Source of the DNA: Lentzea flava
GTDB lineage: Bacteria; Actinomycetota; Actinomycetes; Mycobacteriales; Pseudonocardiaceae
NCBI RefSeq assembly: GCF_014648475.1
Contig: NZ_BMRE01000055.1
Coordinates: 1-49,879, forward strand
Length of the DNA stretch: 49,879 nt
Reading direction: 5' to 3'
How positions within the stretch are numbered: position 1 is the first letter of the stretch; every line of letters starts with the position of its first letter. Under the pieces are notes generated by a model. That model ran no database searches, was not told the DNA's origin, and saw only the letters and a list, made by a program, of their open reading frames with translations. Shown here piece after piece: positions 31,901 to 40,321 of the stretch. The translations under genes and the position numbers were made by a program.

Positions 31901-34479
31901 CGGTGGAGTTGTCCTGCGACGTCCTGGTGATCGGCGGCGGCACGGCCGGGTCGATGGCCGCGATCACCGCGGCCGAGGCTGGGCGTGACGTCCTGCTGCT
32001 GGAGAAGGCTCACGTGCGGCACTCCGGTGCGCTCGCGATGGGCATGGACGGCGTCAACAACGCCGTGATCCCCGGGAAGGCGCGGCCGGAGGACTACGTC
32101 GCCGAGATCACCCGTGCCAACGACGGGATCGTCAACCAGCGCACCATCATGCAGACCGCTACGCGTGGTTTCGAGATGGTGCAACGACTTGAGCGCTACG
32201 GCGTGAAGTTCGAGAAGGACTCGTTCGGCGACTACCACGTCCGCCAGGTGCACCGGTCGGGCAGCTACGTACTGCCGATGCCGGAGGGCAAGGACGTCAA
32301 GAAGGTCCTCTACCGGGTCATGCGGGAACGCCGGTTGCGCGAGCGGTTGCGCATCGAGAACCGCGTCATGCCGGTGCGGGTGCTCGTGTCGGAGGGGCGT
32401 GCGGTCGGCGCGGCCGGGTTCAACACGCGGACCGGTGAGTTCGTGACGGTGTCGGCCGGGGCGGTGATCCTGGCGACCGGCGCTTCCGGCCGGCTCGGGC
32501 TGCCCGCCTCCGGCTACCTCTACGGCACCTACGAGAACCCGACGAACGCCGGTGACGGCTACTCGATGGCCTACCACGCCGGGGCCGAGCTGTCCGGGAT
32601 CGAGTGCTTCCAGATCAACCCGCTGATCAAGGACTACAACGGGCCGGCCTGCGCCTACGTGGGCAACCCGTTCGGCGCGTACCAGGTGAACGCGCTGGGG
32701 GAGCGGTTCGTCGACTGCGACTACTGGTCGGGGCAGATGATGGCCGAGGTGGCCGCGGAGATCGCCTCCGCGCGCGGGCCGATCTACCTGAAGACGACCC
32801 ACCTGCCGGAGGAGTCGATCTCCGCGCTGGAAGGGATCCTGCACTCCACCGAGAGGCCATCGCGCGGGACGTTCCACAGTGGACGCGGGCACGACTACCG
32901 GACCCACGACATCGAGATGCACATCTCGGAGATCGGGTTGTGCGGCGGGCATTCGGCTTCGGGGGTGTGGGTCGACGAGAACGGGTGCACGACGGTGCCG
33001 GGGTTGTACGCGGCCGGTGACCTGGCGTGCGTGCCGCACAACTACATGATCGGCGCGTTCGTGTTCGGCGACCTGGCAGGGGCGCACGCGGCCGAGAACT
33101 TCGTTGCCGGACAACCGTTGCCCGCCGAGCAGGTGGCGGAGGCGGCCGAGTTGATCTTCCGGCACTCGCGCAACCCGGACGGGCCGCCGCAGCCCCAGGT
33201 CGAGTACAAGCTGCGCCGGTTCGTGAACGACTACGTGGCACCGCCCAAGACGGCCACGAAGCTGTCGCTCGCGCTGGAGGCGTTCGACCGGATGTCGGCG
33301 GAGATCGCGGAAATGGGGGCGCGGTCGCCGCACGAGCTCATGCGGTGCGTCGAGGTGTCGTTCATCAGGGACTGCGCGGAGATGGCCGCCGCGTCGTCGT
33401 TGATGAGGGACGAGTCGCGGTGGGGGCTCTACCACTCGCGAGTCGATCTTCCCGAGCGGGACGACACCCGGTGGTTCCACCACCTGAACCTCCGCAAGAA
33501 CGCTGCCGGGGAGATGGAGTTCATCAAGCGGCCGGTCGCGGAGTACCTGGTGCCCGTCGACGGGATTGCGCACCGGGCCGGATCGGTCGAGTTCCTCGGG
33601 GTGCGGTCGGTGTCGGCGGCGTCGGTGTCGGCTTCCTCTGCTGCCGAGGAGGTGGTGGTCGAGTCCGGACGGGTGCTGGAGGTGCTGTCGCTGGTGGACT
33701 CGCAGCCGACGCTCGCGGTGCTGGAGCCGTACCTCGTCGACCCGGACGTCACGGTGCGCAGGGCCGCCGTGTCCGTGCTGACCGAGGCGGTGCCGGCCGG
33801 GTTCGAGTTCGCGCTGGTGCGGGCGATGGCGGACGAAGGGGTGCGGGACGCCGCCGCTGCGGGGTTGCGGGAGCTGGTCGAGGTGGTGCCCGCGTCGGAC
33901 GCACTGCGCGAGGCCCTGGAGCGCTCGCCCGCACGGGCCGTGGCCCTGGAAGTGCTGTGGGCGCTGAAGCTCGGGACGGCCGAGCTGTACGCGGCGGGGC
34001 TGGAGTCGGCGGACATCGAGGTGCGGCTGGCCGCCGTTCGAGGACTGGTCGCGTTGAGGGAGGACGCGCTGCTGGCGGTCGCGGCCGCCGATCCGGCTCG
34101 GGAGTTGCGGGTGCAGGTCGCGAAGGGAATCACCGACGTGGGTGTGCTCGTCGCACTTTCCGGTGATTCGGACGTGCTGGTCCGGGCCGCGGCCCTGGAA
34201 GCGGCAGGGCGGGTCGGCTGGCCGCCCGCGCTGCACGAGCGGGCGGCCGGGTTGATCGACGACCCGGCCTGGGAGGTGCGCGTCGGCGTGGCCAGGGCGC
34301 TCGACGATCCCCAGCTCGTCGCCGGGCTGCTCGATGATCCCAACCTGGACGTCCGCAAGGCCGCCGTGCGGGCGTTGGAGCGGTGGAGGACCGATCCGGG
34401 GGTCGTGCTGGCGCTGAAGCGGGCGCTCGACGACACGGATGCCGATGTCCGGGCCTATGCCCGGATGGCGCTGGGGTGA
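31897..34479 (+). CDS. AprA-like FAD flavoprotein fused to C-terminal HEAT repeats
   Basis: Residues 1-570 form a succinate dehydrogenase/fumarate reductase-type flavoprotein closest in pattern to AprA. They show the Rossmann motif IGGGTAGS (12-19), RHSGALAMGMDG, a CGGHSASGVWV block near 348 aligning with the AprA active-site His segment, PGLYAAGDLA near 368, and the AprA-like SPHELMRCVE and ESRWGLYHSRVDLPE C-terminal region. From memory, the catalytic Arg of AprA just before a KDGYGP loop is replaced by Leu before KDYNGP, arguing against adenylylsulfate as substrate. Residues about 590-860 hold eight HEAT-type repeats with recurring D-x-x-V/L-R-x-A-A cores. The reaction is unknown; the ferredoxin encoded at 28937 is the probable electron partner. 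Confidence 0.88.
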   Translation: MTVELSCDVLVIGGGTAGSMAAITAAEAGRDVLLLEKAHVRHSGALAMGMDGVNNAVIPGKARPEDYVAEITRANDGIVNQRTIMQTATRGFEMVQRLERYGVKFEKDSFGDYHVRQVHRSGSYVLPMPEGKDVKKVLYRVMRERRLRERLRIENRVMPVRVLVSEGRAVGAAGFNTRTGEFVTVSAGAVILATGASGRLGLPASGYLYGTYENPTNAGDGYSMAYHAGAELSGIECFQINPLIKDYNGPACAYVGNPFGAYQVNALGERFVDCDYWSGQMMAEVAAEIASARGPIYLKTTHLPEESISALEGILHSTERPSRGTFHSGRGHDYRTHDIEMHISEIGLCGGHSASGVWVDENGCTTVPGLYAAGDLACVPHNYMIGAFVFGDLAGAHAAENFVAGQPLPAEQVAEAAELIFRHSRNPDGPPQPQVEYKLRRFVNDYVAPPKTATKLSLALEAFDRMSAEIAEMGARSPHELMRCVEVSFIRDCAEMAAASSLMRDESRWGLYHSRVDLPERDDTRWFHHLNLRKNAAGEMEFIKRPVAEYLVPVDGIAHRAGSVEFLGVRSVSAASVSASSAAEEVVVESGRVLEVLSLVDSQPTLAVLEPYLVDPDVTVRRAAVSVLTEAVPAGFEFALVRAMADEGVRDAAAAGLRELVEVVPASDALREALERSPARAVALEVLWALKLGTAELYAAGLESADIEVRLAAVRGLVALREDALLAVAAADPARELRVQVAKGITDVGVLVALSGDSDVLVRAAALEAAGRVGWPPALHERAAGLIDDPAWEVRVGVARALDDPQLVAGLLDDPNLDVRKAAVRALERWRTDPGVVLALKRALDDTDADVRAYARMALG

Positions 34480-34483
34480 GACC

Positions 34484-35953
34484 TCAGGCCGTGCGCGTGG
34501 TGATCGGCTTGGTGATGTCGTCCGCGCGCGGCGCGGGCATCAGGCGCGGCGGGATGTCCAGGCCCGCCACGCGGACCTGGTTGCGGCCGTTCTCCTTGGC
34601 CTTGTAGAGGGCCGCGTCCGCCGAGTGCTGGGCCGTGGCCATGTCCGGGCCGTTGTCCGGGATGACGGCCACGCCGATCGAGGCGGAGATCGCCTGCAGC
34701 GTCGCACCCTCCGGCTCCGGCGGCTGGATCTCACGGCCGTAGAGCGTGACGACGTTGCGGTGCTTGTCGGTCGTCGGGACGGCCAGCGAGCCGATGGCCT
34801 CGCGGATGCGTTCGGCGATCGTCACGCCCTGGGCCACCGGGGTGTCCTTCAGCGCGACCACGAACTCCTCGCCGCCGTCGCGGCCGGCCACGTCGCCTGG
34901 GCGGAGCTTCTCGCGCAGGATGCGGCCCACCTCGGCCAGGACGGCGTTGCCAGCCGGGTGGCCCCAGGTGTCGTTGATGCGCTTGAAGTGGTCGAGATCG
35001 ATGACCAGGACGGTCATCGGTTCGCCGTCGATGCGGCAGCGTTCGGCCAGGCGGCCCGCGTACTCGGCCAGGCCGTTGGTGTTGAGCAGGCCCGTCCGGT
35101 AGTCGGTGTGGGCGTCGGCGGCCAGGCGCTGATGGAGCTGTTCCTGTTCGCGCAGCAGGCGTTCCAGGTGGGCCCGGCGTTCTCCCGCTCGCGACAGCAG
35201 GGCGTTCACCAGGATCACCGGGACGACCAGCAGCAGCGGGCCCACCCAGTGCGACGTCATCAGCATGCCGAGCATGGCGCCGGCGCCGAGGGTGCTCATC
35301 TCCAGCATGTTGTCGACTTTGGAACCGAGGAAGTCGAGGACCTTGGAGTTCGGCGTGACGATTTTGAACGCCACGGCGACCGTCATCACCTGGATGAACC
35401 AGTAGAGAACCGCGGTGATTGCGAGAACAAGCACCAGCCCGAGGTCGGTCGGAACGTTTCCGGTGGCTGCCAGAGAAACACCCGAAAGGTGGACGACTGC
35501 CCACGACAGGAGGGTCGAGGCCAGCATCGAGGCGGTGCCGAAGACGAAGCGGTAGGGCTGGCGGCGGGCGATGGGCTGGATCAGGATGCGCATCCAGATC
35601 GTGGCGATCACGGCCAGCCCGCCCGGTAGGGCCACGGCCGCGGCAAAGGTCCAGACCGAGGTCAGGTCGATGTGGGGGCCGGAGGCCTCGTTGCGGCGGG
35701 CCTCTTCCGCTCTGCGTACCACGGTCAGGTGAATCGTGATGGCGGCGATGATCGCGCCGAAGCGGAGCCAGTCCGCGGGGGAGACCGCGGTCAGCTTGGT
35801 GAGCAGCCAAACGGAGGCCGCCGCGACGGCTGCTTCGAGCACGAAAAAGTACGCGATCGCACTAGGCGCAACGGTCCAAAGGTCCCAGTTGCGAATCGGA
35901 GTCAAGCCGAGTACCCGCGATCGCCCGCGATCAGTCAAACTGTTCTTCACCAC
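34484..35953 (-). CDS. Membrane-bound diguanylate cyclase
   Basis: The N-terminal half (about 30-270) has seven or eight hydrophobic helices of a membrane sensor without a named motif. A short coiled coil leads into a GGDEF domain with active site GGEEF and an upstream RPGD inhibitory site five residues before it, so the enzyme should make cyclic di-GMP from two GTP with product inhibition. VIDLDHFKRINDTWGH and SIGVAVIP blocks are intact. There is no EAL domain. The GTG at 35953 follows a GGGG-rich ribosome site. Its 3' end is 4 bp from the flavoprotein gene on the other strand. Confidence 0.93.
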   Translation of the reverse strand: MVKNSLTDRGRSRVLGLTPIRNWDLWTVAPSAIAYFFVLEAAVAAASVWLLTKLTAVSPADWLRFGAIIAAITIHLTVVRRAEEARRNEASGPHIDLTSVWTFAAAVALPGGLAVIATIWMRILIQPIARRQPYRFVFGTASMLASTLLSWAVVHLSGVSLAATGNVPTDLGLVLVLAITAVLYWFIQVMTVAVAFKIVTPNSKVLDFLGSKVDNMLEMSTLGAGAMLGMLMTSHWVGPLLLVVPVILVNALLSRAGERRAHLERLLREQEQLHQRLAADAHTDYRTGLLNTNGLAEYAGRLAERCRIDGEPMTVLVIDLDHFKRINDTWGHPAGNAVLAEVGRILREKLRPGDVAGRDGGEEFVVALKDTPVAQGVTIAERIREAIGSLAVPTTDKHRNVVTLYGREIQPPEPEGATLQAISASIGVAVIPDNGPDMATAQHSADAALYKAKENGRNQVRVAGLDIPPRLMPAPRADDITKPITTRTA

Positions 35954-35963
35954 GACCCCCTAC

Positions 35964-35982
35964 GCTCATGGCAATCATGAGC
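35964..35982. repeat. Short inverted repeat upstream of diguanylate cyclase
   Basis: GCTCATG-GCAAT-CATGAGC has perfect 7-bp arms and a 5-bp centre. It lies 10 bp upstream of the diguanylate cyclase start and could be an operator or an RNA hairpin in its leader. Confidence 0.5.
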
Positions 35983-36158
35983 AAAGCCGCCGCTGACCAG
36001 GTCGTAGACCTACCGCGCTGCTGCTCGTCGCAACGAGGAGGTGCCTTCCATGTGCAACCGTGACTTCTGACTCCGCCTTCCTCGAACCGCTTCCAATCGT
36101 GCACCTTGATCGTCTGGTGCCCCTTACAACGGATATCGCTATTGGTGACCGTTCTGTT

Positions 36159-37382
36159 TCAGATTGCCACCGCCTTCGAGTCGTTGCGACCGCGAGCGCG
36201 GCGCCACGCGATGGTGGCCTGTGTCGCCAGCAGCAGTCCGATACCGCCCGCTCCTGCGATCGTTGCTGTGATCGATCCGACCGAATGGGCGACGACACCG
36301 GCCAGCGCCATTCCTCCGCCCTGGCTCGAACGCAGCGCCGCGCGCCCGATGCCATAAGCCCTTCCTCGGTACTGGTCCGGTAGCAGCCGCATCCACGCCG
36401 AACGAGCCGGCGTGTGATAAGCACCGCCTATACCGGCAATCACCAGCAAAACGATCGTCCACGTCAGGTTCGGGTTGAACGCGAACATGATCAATGGCGC
36501 CAGCGACAGGATCGCAAGAGGACCGATCAGCCGTTCACGTTTCGCCGGATCTCGCACGAGACGGAAGAGCAGCGCCACGCCCAGGACGTTCGCCGCGGGT
36601 TCGATGGCCAGGATCAGGCCCACCGCCCACACCGCGTTGAGGCTCGCCGCCAGCGGGACCGCGAGTCCTTCCGGGACCATCGCGAGGCCCGCGAGCAGCC
36701 GGACGCCCAGCAGTGTCCTCAGGCGCGGATCCGACACCATCAGCGTCAGCGCGCCGCGCGGCTCGTCGTCCTTCTTCTTGCGGCCCAGCGGATCGGCGGC
36801 CGGCCGGTGCTGCACGGACACCTGCACGAGGATCGCCAGGAGGGCGAACGTGCCGGCGTTGATCGCGAGCGCCACGCCGGGGCTCGTGTGGGCCACGAGG
36901 AAGCCGGCGGCGGCGAGGCCCGCCATCTGAGCTATGTCGACAGACGTGCCGAAGAGCGCCACGCCGTCGTCGTAGCGGTGTGCCGGTAGGACGTGCGGGA
37001 GGCTCGCCTCCTGGGCCGCGAGGTACGGCGAGGAGATGGCCAGCACCACCACCAGCAGCACGATCATGGCCCAGAGCGGCATGCCCGGAATGGCCATCGC
37101 GCCCATCAGCACGGCCTGTGACCACGCCGTCGTGACCATTACCGTGCGTCGTGGGAAGCGGTCGGCGACCCAGCCGAGCAACGGACCTGAAATCAGTGGT
37201 GGGAAGAGCGTCAGCGACCAGGTGAGCGCGGTCCAGGCAGCGGATTGTGTTCGTTCGAACACGAGCAGTGACAATGCCACTGCCGCGAGTTGGTCACCGA
37301 CGGTCGAAGTGGTCGAACCGATCCACATGGCGCGGAACTCACGCAAACCCATGAGGTCGCGGAGCGCGCCGCGCGTCGTCAT
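36159..37382 (-). CDS. MFS transporter, probable exporter
   Basis: The 407-residue protein has about twelve hydrophobic helices in two halves, with the MFS loop 2-3 motif as GWVADRFPRRTV and a basic central loop (GRKKKDDEPRG). The start of the sequence (LREFRAMWIGSTTSTVGDQL) is typical of actinobacterial MFS exporters of the MdfA/enterobactin-exporter-like group. The substrate is unknown and no pathway genes adjoin it. The ATG at 37382 is the only good start. A TACCTAAA direct repeat lies about 160 bp upstream. Confidence 0.88.
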   Translation of the reverse strand: MTTRGALRDLMGLREFRAMWIGSTTSTVGDQLAAVALSLLVFERTQSAAWTALTWSLTLFPPLISGPLLGWVADRFPRRTVMVTTAWSQAVLMGAMAIPGMPLWAMIVLLVVVLAISSPYLAAQEASLPHVLPAHRYDDGVALFGTSVDIAQMAGLAAAGFLVAHTSPGVALAINAGTFALLAILVQVSVQHRPAADPLGRKKKDDEPRGALTLMVSDPRLRTLLGVRLLAGLAMVPEGLAVPLAASLNAVWAVGLILAIEPAANVLGVALLFRLVRDPAKRERLIGPLAILSLAPLIMFAFNPNLTWTIVLLVIAGIGGAYHTPARSAWMRLLPDQYRGRAYGIGRAALRSSQGGGMALAGVVAHSVGSITATIAGAGGIGLLLATQATIAWRRARGRNDSKAVAI

Positions 37383-37539
37383 GCGAGACCTCGGCGAGCC
37401 GCGCCCCGCGCGCGGCGAATCAGCACGTCCTGATTCGCTCTACGCCGAGTCACGTCGCCCCCGCCGGTGGTAATCAATTTCTATCGACAATCACGGTAGA
37501 AGCTGCCTGACCGTTCAACGTCTGTCCTACCACAGTGTG

Positions 37540-37569
37540 TACCTAAACGGAGCAGACCAGTTACCTAAA
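37540..37569. repeat. Direct repeat TACCTAAA, 22 bp apart
   Basis: Two identical octamers (37540-37547 and 37562-37569) within the longer pattern GTnTACCTAAA-type are spaced exactly two helical turns start to start. This geometry suits a dimeric or tandem-binding regulator of the MFS gene, read on the minus strand. Confidence 0.5.
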
Positions 37570-37844
37570 GTAGTTACAATAGCGAAACGCAGGGCTGATC
37601 TTCTTCACAGTTGACCTCGGGTTCGCCTGATTGGACCCCAAATGGTCACAGTCTGTGTCAACTGGTGCCAAACGGGTGTCATCAGCTCGGCCAACCGGTG
37701 CAACCCGCTCCGACTCATGCTCGCAGAACTGGCAATTGGCGACCACAGGAGAACGTACCCGCGCTCGGGAGCGTCGGGTAATAGGCCACGCCGTTTGTCA
37801 TGGCAGTCACTCGCACACTTCTGGCAAGAGCGGAGACCGCCGTT

Positions 37845-37882
37845 TCCCGCCCGCCGCACCGAAACCGGTTCAGCGGGCAGGA
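37845..37882 (-). terminator. Possible terminator hairpin after rlmB
   Basis: Ten-bp arms (37845-37854 and 37873-37882, one wobble) with an 18-nt loop lie about 70 bp beyond the rlmB stop. There is no T tract, so the assignment is tentative. Confidence 0.35.
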
Positions 37883-37949
37883 AAACGATCACTAACGTCG
37901 GGGAATGGACGCCATTGGCGTCGTGAACCGACCGATAACGTCAGCTGCG

Positions 37950-38921
37950 TCAGCCCCTGGCCGCGACCCGGCGGCGCCGCGCGATCTCGGCCAGCACGAC
38001 ACCCGCCGCGACGGACGCGTTGAGCGACTCGACGCCCGTGGCCATCGGGATCGACACGGTCTGGTCGCACGTCTCCTTCACCAGACGGCCGAGACCGCGG
38101 CCCTCGGAGCCCACGACCACGACCAGCGGACCGGTCGCGAGGTCCAGACCGTCGACGTCCACGTCGCCGTCCGCGTCCAGGCCCACGATCATCAGGCCCG
38201 CCTCCGCCCAGTCACGCAGCGTGCGGGTGAGGTTCGTCGCCATCGCGATCGGCAGCTTGGCCGCCGTGCCCGCGCTGGTCCGCCACGCCACCGCCGTCAT
38301 CGACGCGCTGCGCCGCTGCGGCAGCACCACGCCGTGCGCGCCGAACGCCGCCGCCGAGCGCACGACGGCACCCAGGTTGCGGGGGTCCGTCACGCCGTCC
38401 AGCGCCACCAGCAGCGGCGGCTCGCCGGCGCGCTGCGCCAGTTCGAGCAGCTCGTCGGGGGAGGCGTAGTCGAACGGGGGCACCTGCAGGCCGAGGCCCT
38501 GGTGCATCGCGCCGCCGGTGATCCGGTCGAGCTCACCGCGGGCCACCTCCAGCACGGAGATGCCCCGGTCGGCGGCCAGGCGCACGGCCTCGGCCACGCG
38601 GTCGTCCGCGTCGATGCCCAGCGCCACGTACAGCGCCGTCGCCGGCGTGCCCGCGCGCAGGCACTCCACGACGGGGTTGCGGCCCGCCACGGTCTCGGCC
38701 TGGGCCTTCTCGACCTTCTGCCGGCGCTGCTGCTTGACCGCCTCGGTCTTCGCGGCCGCCTTGGCGCGCTTGTAGGCCGGGTGGTTCGGGCGGTCCGACG
38801 CCTTCGGAGTCGGGCCCTTGCCCTGCAGCCCCTTGGACTTCTGCCCGCCGGAGCCGACGACCGCGCCCTTCTTCGAGCCCGGATTGCGCATCGCGCCCTT
38901 GCGCTTGGAGTTGCCAGCCAC
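37950..38921 (-). CDS. rlmB: 23S rRNA (guanosine-2'-O-)-methyltransferase RlmB-type (SpoU family)
   Basis: The basic, Gly/Lys-rich N terminus (about 75 residues), the NPVVECLRAG substrate-binding block, and the SPOUT motifs LDGVTDPRNLGAVVRSA, VVGSEGRGLGRL and IPMATGVESLNASVA identify a trefoil-knot rRNA 2'-O-methyltransferase. The GTG at 38921 (MAGNSKRKG) is the family's usual actinobacterial start, giving 323 residues. It begins 5 bp after the cysS stop, and the cysS-rlmB order is conserved in actinobacteria. Confidence 0.93.
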   Translation of the reverse strand: MAGNSKRKGAMRNPGSKKGAVVGSGGQKSKGLQGKGPTPKASDRPNHPAYKRAKAAAKTEAVKQQRRQKVEKAQAETVAGRNPVVECLRAGTPATALYVALGIDADDRVAEAVRLAADRGISVLEVARGELDRITGGAMHQGLGLQVPPFDYASPDELLELAQRAGEPPLLVALDGVTDPRNLGAVVRSAAAFGAHGVVLPQRRSASMTAVAWRTSAGTAAKLPIAMATNLTRTLRDWAEAGLMIVGLDADGDVDVDGLDLATGPLVVVVGSEGRGLGRLVKETCDQTVSIPMATGVESLNASVAAGVVLAEIARRRRVAARG

Positions 38922-38926
38922 GGAAG

Positions 38927-40321
38927 TCAGTCGTCCTTCAACGTCCACTGCGGACCGTCGGGGGTGTCCTCGACGGCGATGCCCGCCTCCAGCAGCTGGT
39001 CGCGCAGCGTGTCAGCACGCGCGAAGTCCCTGCTCTTGCGGGCTTCCTGGCGCTCGACGAGCAGCCGATCCACGAGCGTGGTCAACGCCTGCCGCATGCC
39101 GAGGTCGGCAGCGGAGACGTCGTCCCACTTCGGCGACAACGGGTCGACGCCGAGGATGTCGGCCATCCGGCGCACGCACTCGGCGGCCTCGCGGGCCGCG
39201 TCGTGGTCGCCGTCGGCGAGCGCCGTGTTCCCCTGCCGCACCTTGTTGTGCAGCGCGGCCACGGCCTGCGGGGTGTTCAGGTCGTTGTCCATCGCAACGA
39301 CGAAGTCCGGGCACATGTCGCCGCGGAGCTCCACCTGCCCGACGCGCTCGACGACGCGCCGCAGGAACGACTCGATGCGGCCGTACGCCGTCACCGCCTC
39401 GTCCAGCGCGCCCTCGGAGTACTCGATGTGCGAGCGGTAGTGCGGCGTGACCAGGTAGTACCGCAGCTCCTGCGCGCGGACCTTGTTCAGCATCGCCGGG
39501 ATGGACACGGTGTTGCCGAGCGACTTGGCCATCTTCTCGCCGGACAGCGTCACCCAGTAGTTGTGCATCCAGTAGTTGGCGAAGCCGTCGCCGGCCGCGC
39601 GCGACTGGGCCTGCTCGTTCTCGTGGTGCGGGAAGATCAGGTCGAGCCCGCCGCCGTGGATGTCGAACGTGCTGCCGAGGTACGTCGTGGCCATCGCGGA
39701 GCACTCGAGGTGCCAGCCGGGCCTGCCGTTGCCCCACGGCGTCGGCCAGGACGGCTCACCGGGCTTCGCGGCCTTCCACAGCGTGAAGTCGCGCGCGTCG
39801 CGCTTGCCGCGCACCGCGGCCTCGCCCTGCTCCACCGAGTCGAGCTTCTGGCCGGACAGCGCGCCGTACTCGGGGAACGAGCGCACGTCGAAGTAGACGT
39901 CGCCGTCGACGTCGTAGGCGTGGCCCTTGTCGATCAGGCGCTGCATCAGCTCGACCATCTGCGTGATGTGGCCGGTGGCGCGCGGCGCGTACGACGGCGG
40001 CAGGCAGCCCAGCGCGTCGTACGCCTCCTCGAAGGCGCGCTCGTGCGTGTACGCCCACTCCCACCACGGCCGGTCGTGCTCCGCGGCCTTGGTGAGGATC
40101 TTGTCGTCGATGTCGGTGACGTTGCGGACCAGCGTGACGTCGGCGCCGTCGCGGGCGAGCCAGCGCCGGAGGACGTCGAAGTTCAGGCCGCTGCGGACGT
40201 GCCCGATGTGCGGGATGCCCTGCACGGTCGCCCCACACACGTAGATCGACGCCGTTCCGTTGACCTGCGGGTGGAACTCCCGCATGCTCCGGCTCGCCGT
40301 GTCGTAGATGTGGAGGCTCAC
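38927..40321 (-). CDS. cysS: Cysteinyl-tRNA synthetase
   Basis: The class I signatures HIGH (PHIGHVRSG) and KMSKS-type (EKMAKSLGN) are present, with zinc ligands in the YVCG, HLECSAM and HHENE segments. The C-terminal DALR-like and tail regions are complete at 464 residues, which distinguishes it from the shorter mycothiol ligase MshC. It charges tRNA-Cys. The GTG start overlaps the HAD gene stop by 4 bp (GTGA), placing HAD-cysS-rlmB in one operon. Confidence 0.96.
   Translation of the reverse strand: MSLHIYDTASRSMREFHPQVNGTASIYVCGATVQGIPHIGHVRSGLNFDVLRRWLARDGADVTLVRNVTDIDDKILTKAAEHDRPWWEWAYTHERAFEEAYDALGCLPPSYAPRATGHITQMVELMQRLIDKGHAYDVDGDVYFDVRSFPEYGALSGQKLDSVEQGEAAVRGKRDARDFTLWKAAKPGEPSWPTPWGNGRPGWHLECSAMATTYLGSTFDIHGGGLDLIFPHHENEQAQSRAAGDGFANYWMHNYWVTLSGEKMAKSLGNTVSIPAMLNKVRAQELRYYLVTPHYRSHIEYSEGALDEAVTAYGRIESFLRRVVERVGQVELRGDMCPDFVVAMDNDLNTPQAVAALHNKVRQGNTALADGDHDAAREAAECVRRMADILGVDPLSPKWDDVSAADLGMRQALTTLVDRLLVERQEARKSRDFARADTLRDQLLEAGIAVEDTPDGPQWTLKDD

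Larger units (their letters stand above)
37383..37949. other. 567-bp gap without a supported gene
   Basis: The stretch is richer in A and T than its surroundings, especially 37470-37650. Small open frames exist on both strands (37561-37746 minus, 37642-37926 plus) but have no ribosome sites, biased codon use or recognisable sequence. It contains two TACCTAAA direct repeats near the MFS promoter side and a GC-rich hairpin at 37845-37882 near the rlmB end. It marks the junction between the accessory block and the core block. Confidence 0.6.

Noticed and set aside
31276..34236. 986-codon open frame antisense to the flavoprotein and ATPase genes
   Set aside because: High-GC shadow frame; Arg/Pro/His-rich, overlaps well-supported genes entirely.
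28937..34479. Classical dissimilatory adenylylsulfate reductase (aprBA) operon
   Set aside because: There are no sat, qmo or dsr neighbours, the ferredoxin lacks the AprB tail, and an apparent active-site Arg is replaced; only the fold relationship is kept.
37614..37640. A GGTTCG-like stretch as a tRNA T-arm
   Set aside because: No acceptor, D or anticodon arms can be folded around it.
37561..37926. Small open frames in the 567-bp gap on both strands
   Set aside because: No ribosome sites, no codon bias and no family resemblance; treated as non-coding.
38927..40321. Mycothiol ligase MshC instead of CysS
   Set aside because: The length (464), complete C-terminal region and the conserved placement with rlmB and ispF favour CysS.
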